In this document: positions 4,969 to 6,522 of the stretch, piece after piece
Numbering within the stretch: the first letter of the stretch is position 1
How the letters are laid out: every line of letters starts with the position of its first letter
Origin: Novosphingobium sp.
Lineage (GTDB): Bacteria > Pseudomonadota > Alphaproteobacteria > Sphingomonadales > Sphingomonadaceae
Length of the DNA stretch: 6,522 nucleotides
Assembly: GCA_027490345.1 (NCBI GenBank)
Contig: JAIXYF010000321.1
Location: 1-6,522, forward strand
Direction: 5' to 3'
Translations under genes and position numbers: made by a program
Notes under the pieces: model-generated
What the model was told of the DNA's origin: nothing
The model's input: the letters and a program-made list of their open reading frames with translations, nothing else
Database searches by the model: none

Positions 4969-6522
4969 TCAGATCAGGCTTTCGAAGGGGTGGCGGACAT
5001 GGCCGAGCACGGCCTCTGCCGCCACGACGCCGCGGTAGTGCGCCTCCTCGAACAGCGAAAGGCCCGAGAGATCGGAGTGTGCCAAGACCACCGGCGGGCG
5101 CGCGGCAATGGCGGCAAGGCGCGCGGGATCGGTGAGGAAACCCGGCACCGGGCTCGCCATGGCATGAGCCCAGCGCCACACGTCGATCCGTTCGATCGCA
5201 CCGGCCAGATCGGGGTTCATGGCAAGCAGATCATCGGCCACGATGCGCTGCCATGCTGCGAGCGAGCGCGTCATCAGGATCTTGCGCGCGGCTGTAGGCG
5301 TCTCACGCGAGAGGGCGAGATACCACGTTAGCACGGCCGGGCCTTCGCCGCTGCTCTGGCTCTGGTGCGCGGCGACGACATAGCCGAGGGATTCGCTGGC
5401 CGTGGAGACGTTGTCCCACGCAAGCGGCACGCCCTTGCCGCGCGGGTGGCGGCTCACGGTGATATTGGCGACGACCCACGGTGCATAGCGGAAGGCGTGT
5501 TTTTTCATCTCGGCGGGGGCGATGCGAGCGGCGATGAAGTGCGGCACGGCAAGGATCACGCTGCGCGCGCGCCAGCGTCGGCTGCGCCCGGCGGCGTGGT
5601 CGAAGGCATCCACGGTGGCGGCATTGCCTTCGCGGCGCACGCCAAACACGCTGTGCGCAGGGCGGATCTGCGGGGCTACGGCCTTGGCCATAAGCGTGAC
5701 GAGCCGCCCGTTGCCTTCGGGCCAGGTGAGCTCCCGGTCGCCAGCGTCCTCGGCAGCCCAGCCGCGCCTTCCGGCGAAATAGTGGATGCCGGCCCACGCC
5801 GAAAGCTGTTCAGGCTCAGTCCCGTAGTCATCGCGGCAGCCATAGCGCAAATAGGCGCGCAATACCGGCGAGGTGTACCCCTCGCCATCGAGCCACTGCG
5901 CGAAAGACTGCCCATCGAGCCCCGTGTAGCGCGGATCGGCACTGGAAAGTGCGCGGGGGATGGCGAAGGCGGGCTTGCCATCGGCGCCGGTCGCGGCCCG
6001 GAATGCCGCCATGGCGGCGTTGAAGCGGTCACGCTGCGCGGTGTCATCGGGGGTCAGGCCGCTGGCGGGGTAGAGCCCTTCCTGCCATCCGCCGCGCCAC
6101 AGCAGCCGCTCATCGAGATCGGCGCAAAGCTGGTAGGGATCATAGATCGGTGCGCCGTCTACCTCGCCAGTGATCATGCCGAACCCGCGCAGCATGTGGC
6201 GCAGCGCGCTTGCCTCACGGTTCGGCACGGGCAGATAATGCGCGCCGAGCGGGTAGGCGCTGACCGCATTGCGGCCCGAGCGTGCGTTGCCGCCGGTGCT
6301 GTCTTCCAGTTCTAGGAGGGTGAAATCGCGGTAGCCCGCTTCGGCAAGTCGCCATGCAGCGGCAAGCCCCGCCACGCCGCCGCCTGCGATCAGCACGCCG
6401 ATCTCTTCGGCCGGGCCTTCGGGTGCAGGATACTTGCCTTCGCGCAGCAAGTGGCCGCGCTGCCAGTCTGCGCCGCCGAGCGTGCCGGGAAACGGGGTCT
6501 CGCCGCAGCCGCCCAGCGCCAG
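4969..6522 (-). CDS. FAD-dependent amine-oxidase-like oxidoreductase, probable lipoprotein (5' end outside window)
   Basis: 517 visible residues; the frame is open to the right edge, so the true start lies outside. The first visible residues are LALGGC, which resembles the end of a lipoprotein (possibly Tat-type) signal with the Cys codon at 6505-6507. A short linker follows. The FAD-binding Rossmann motif is IAGGGVAGLAAAW (visible residues 45-57), with the acidic ELE (71-73) that would hold the ribose and a 'TGGNARSG' loop, as in flavin monoamine oxidases. Other blocks that I associate with the oxidoreductases found in polyamine gene clusters are PLGAHYLP (91-98), YGCRDDYG (227-234) and SAWAGIHYFAGR (241-252). 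The C-terminus has a 'HSDLSGLSLFEEAHYRG' segment in the place of the second FAD-contact region. The substrate is probably an amine or polyamine, inferred from the family and from speH 1 nt downstream. A TTG at 6448-6450 could be read as a start but would discard the export signal. Confidence 0.88.
   Translation of the reverse strand: MALGGCGETPFPGTLGGADWQRGHLLREGKYPAPEGPAEEIGVLIAGGGVAGLAAAWRLAEAGYRDFTLLELEDSTGGNARSGRNAVSAYPLGAHYLPVPNREASALRHMLRGFGMITGEVDGAPIYDPYQLCADLDERLLWRGGWQEGLYPASGLTPDDTAQRDRFNAAMAAFRAATGADGKPAFAIPRALSSADPRYTGLDGQSFAQWLDGEGYTSPVLRAYLRYGCRDDYGTEPEQLSAWAGIHYFAGRRGWAAEDAGDRELTWPEGNGRLVTLMAKAVAPQIRPAHSVFGVRREGNAATVDAFDHAAGRSRRWRARSVILAVPHFIAARIAPAEMKKHAFRYAPWVVANITVSRHPRGKGVPLAWDNVSTASESLGYVVAAHQSQSSGEGPAVLTWYLALSRETPTAARKILMTRSLAAWQRIVADDLLAMNPDLAGAIERIDVWRWAHAMASPVPGFLTDPARLAAIAARPPVVLAHSDLSGLSLFEEAHYRGVVAAEAVLGHVRHPFESLI

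Noticed and set aside
5365..6315. 316-codon open frame on the + strand
   Set aside because: It is antisense to the oxidoreductase, whose protein has clear FAD and family motifs. The antisense product is Gly/Ala/Arg-rich without recognisable domains, as expected from high-GC shadow frames.

Overview
The window is high-GC, densely coding DNA with strong third-position G/C bias. It looks like an alphaproteobacterial chromosome, most likely a sphingomonad (Novosphingobium/Sphingobium/Erythrobacter type). That placement rests on overall sequence style and gene families; there is no rRNA or other marker gene to confirm it. I see no mobile element, tRNA, CRISPR array or phage gene.

Left part (1-4567, + strand): five genes in a row, apparently one transcription unit, all but the truncated first visibly carrying an export signal. 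They are (i) the 3' end of a LamG/concanavalin-like jelly-roll protein; (ii-iv) three consecutive genes for secreted, cysteine-free, Lys/Ala/Gln/Arg-rich helical proteins that are divergent tandem paralogs of one another; and (v) a lipoprotein with a C-terminal MliC-type (C-type lysozyme inhibitor) domain. The trio shares a layout: Sec signal peptide, about 130 residues of probable coiled coil, a VVQQ[PS]SL motif, and a second short motif near the C-terminus (RQS[DE]..SIR in two copies, GQADQRFVS in the first). I do not recognise the trio as a named family. It is the best candidate here for an undescribed envelope or surface system. The gap between the second and third paralog (226 nt) holds a possible 41-residue small ORF or a gene relic.

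Right part (4602-6522, - strand): a two-gene operon convergent with the left part. A FAD-dependent amine-oxidase-like protein (5' end outside the window) is followed after 1 nt by speH, the S-adenosylmethionine decarboxylase proenzyme with its ESH self-cleavage site intact. The oxidoreductase frame stays open to the window edge. It carries a lipobox-like LGGC there, so it is probably an exported, membrane-anchored protein rather than a cytosolic one. Decarboxylated AdoMet is the aminopropyl donor for polyamine synthesis, so this half is best read as part of a polyamine synthesis or modification cluster whose other genes lie beyond the right edge.

The two halves meet tail to tail with a 34-nt gap and show no functional link other than a shared envelope theme.
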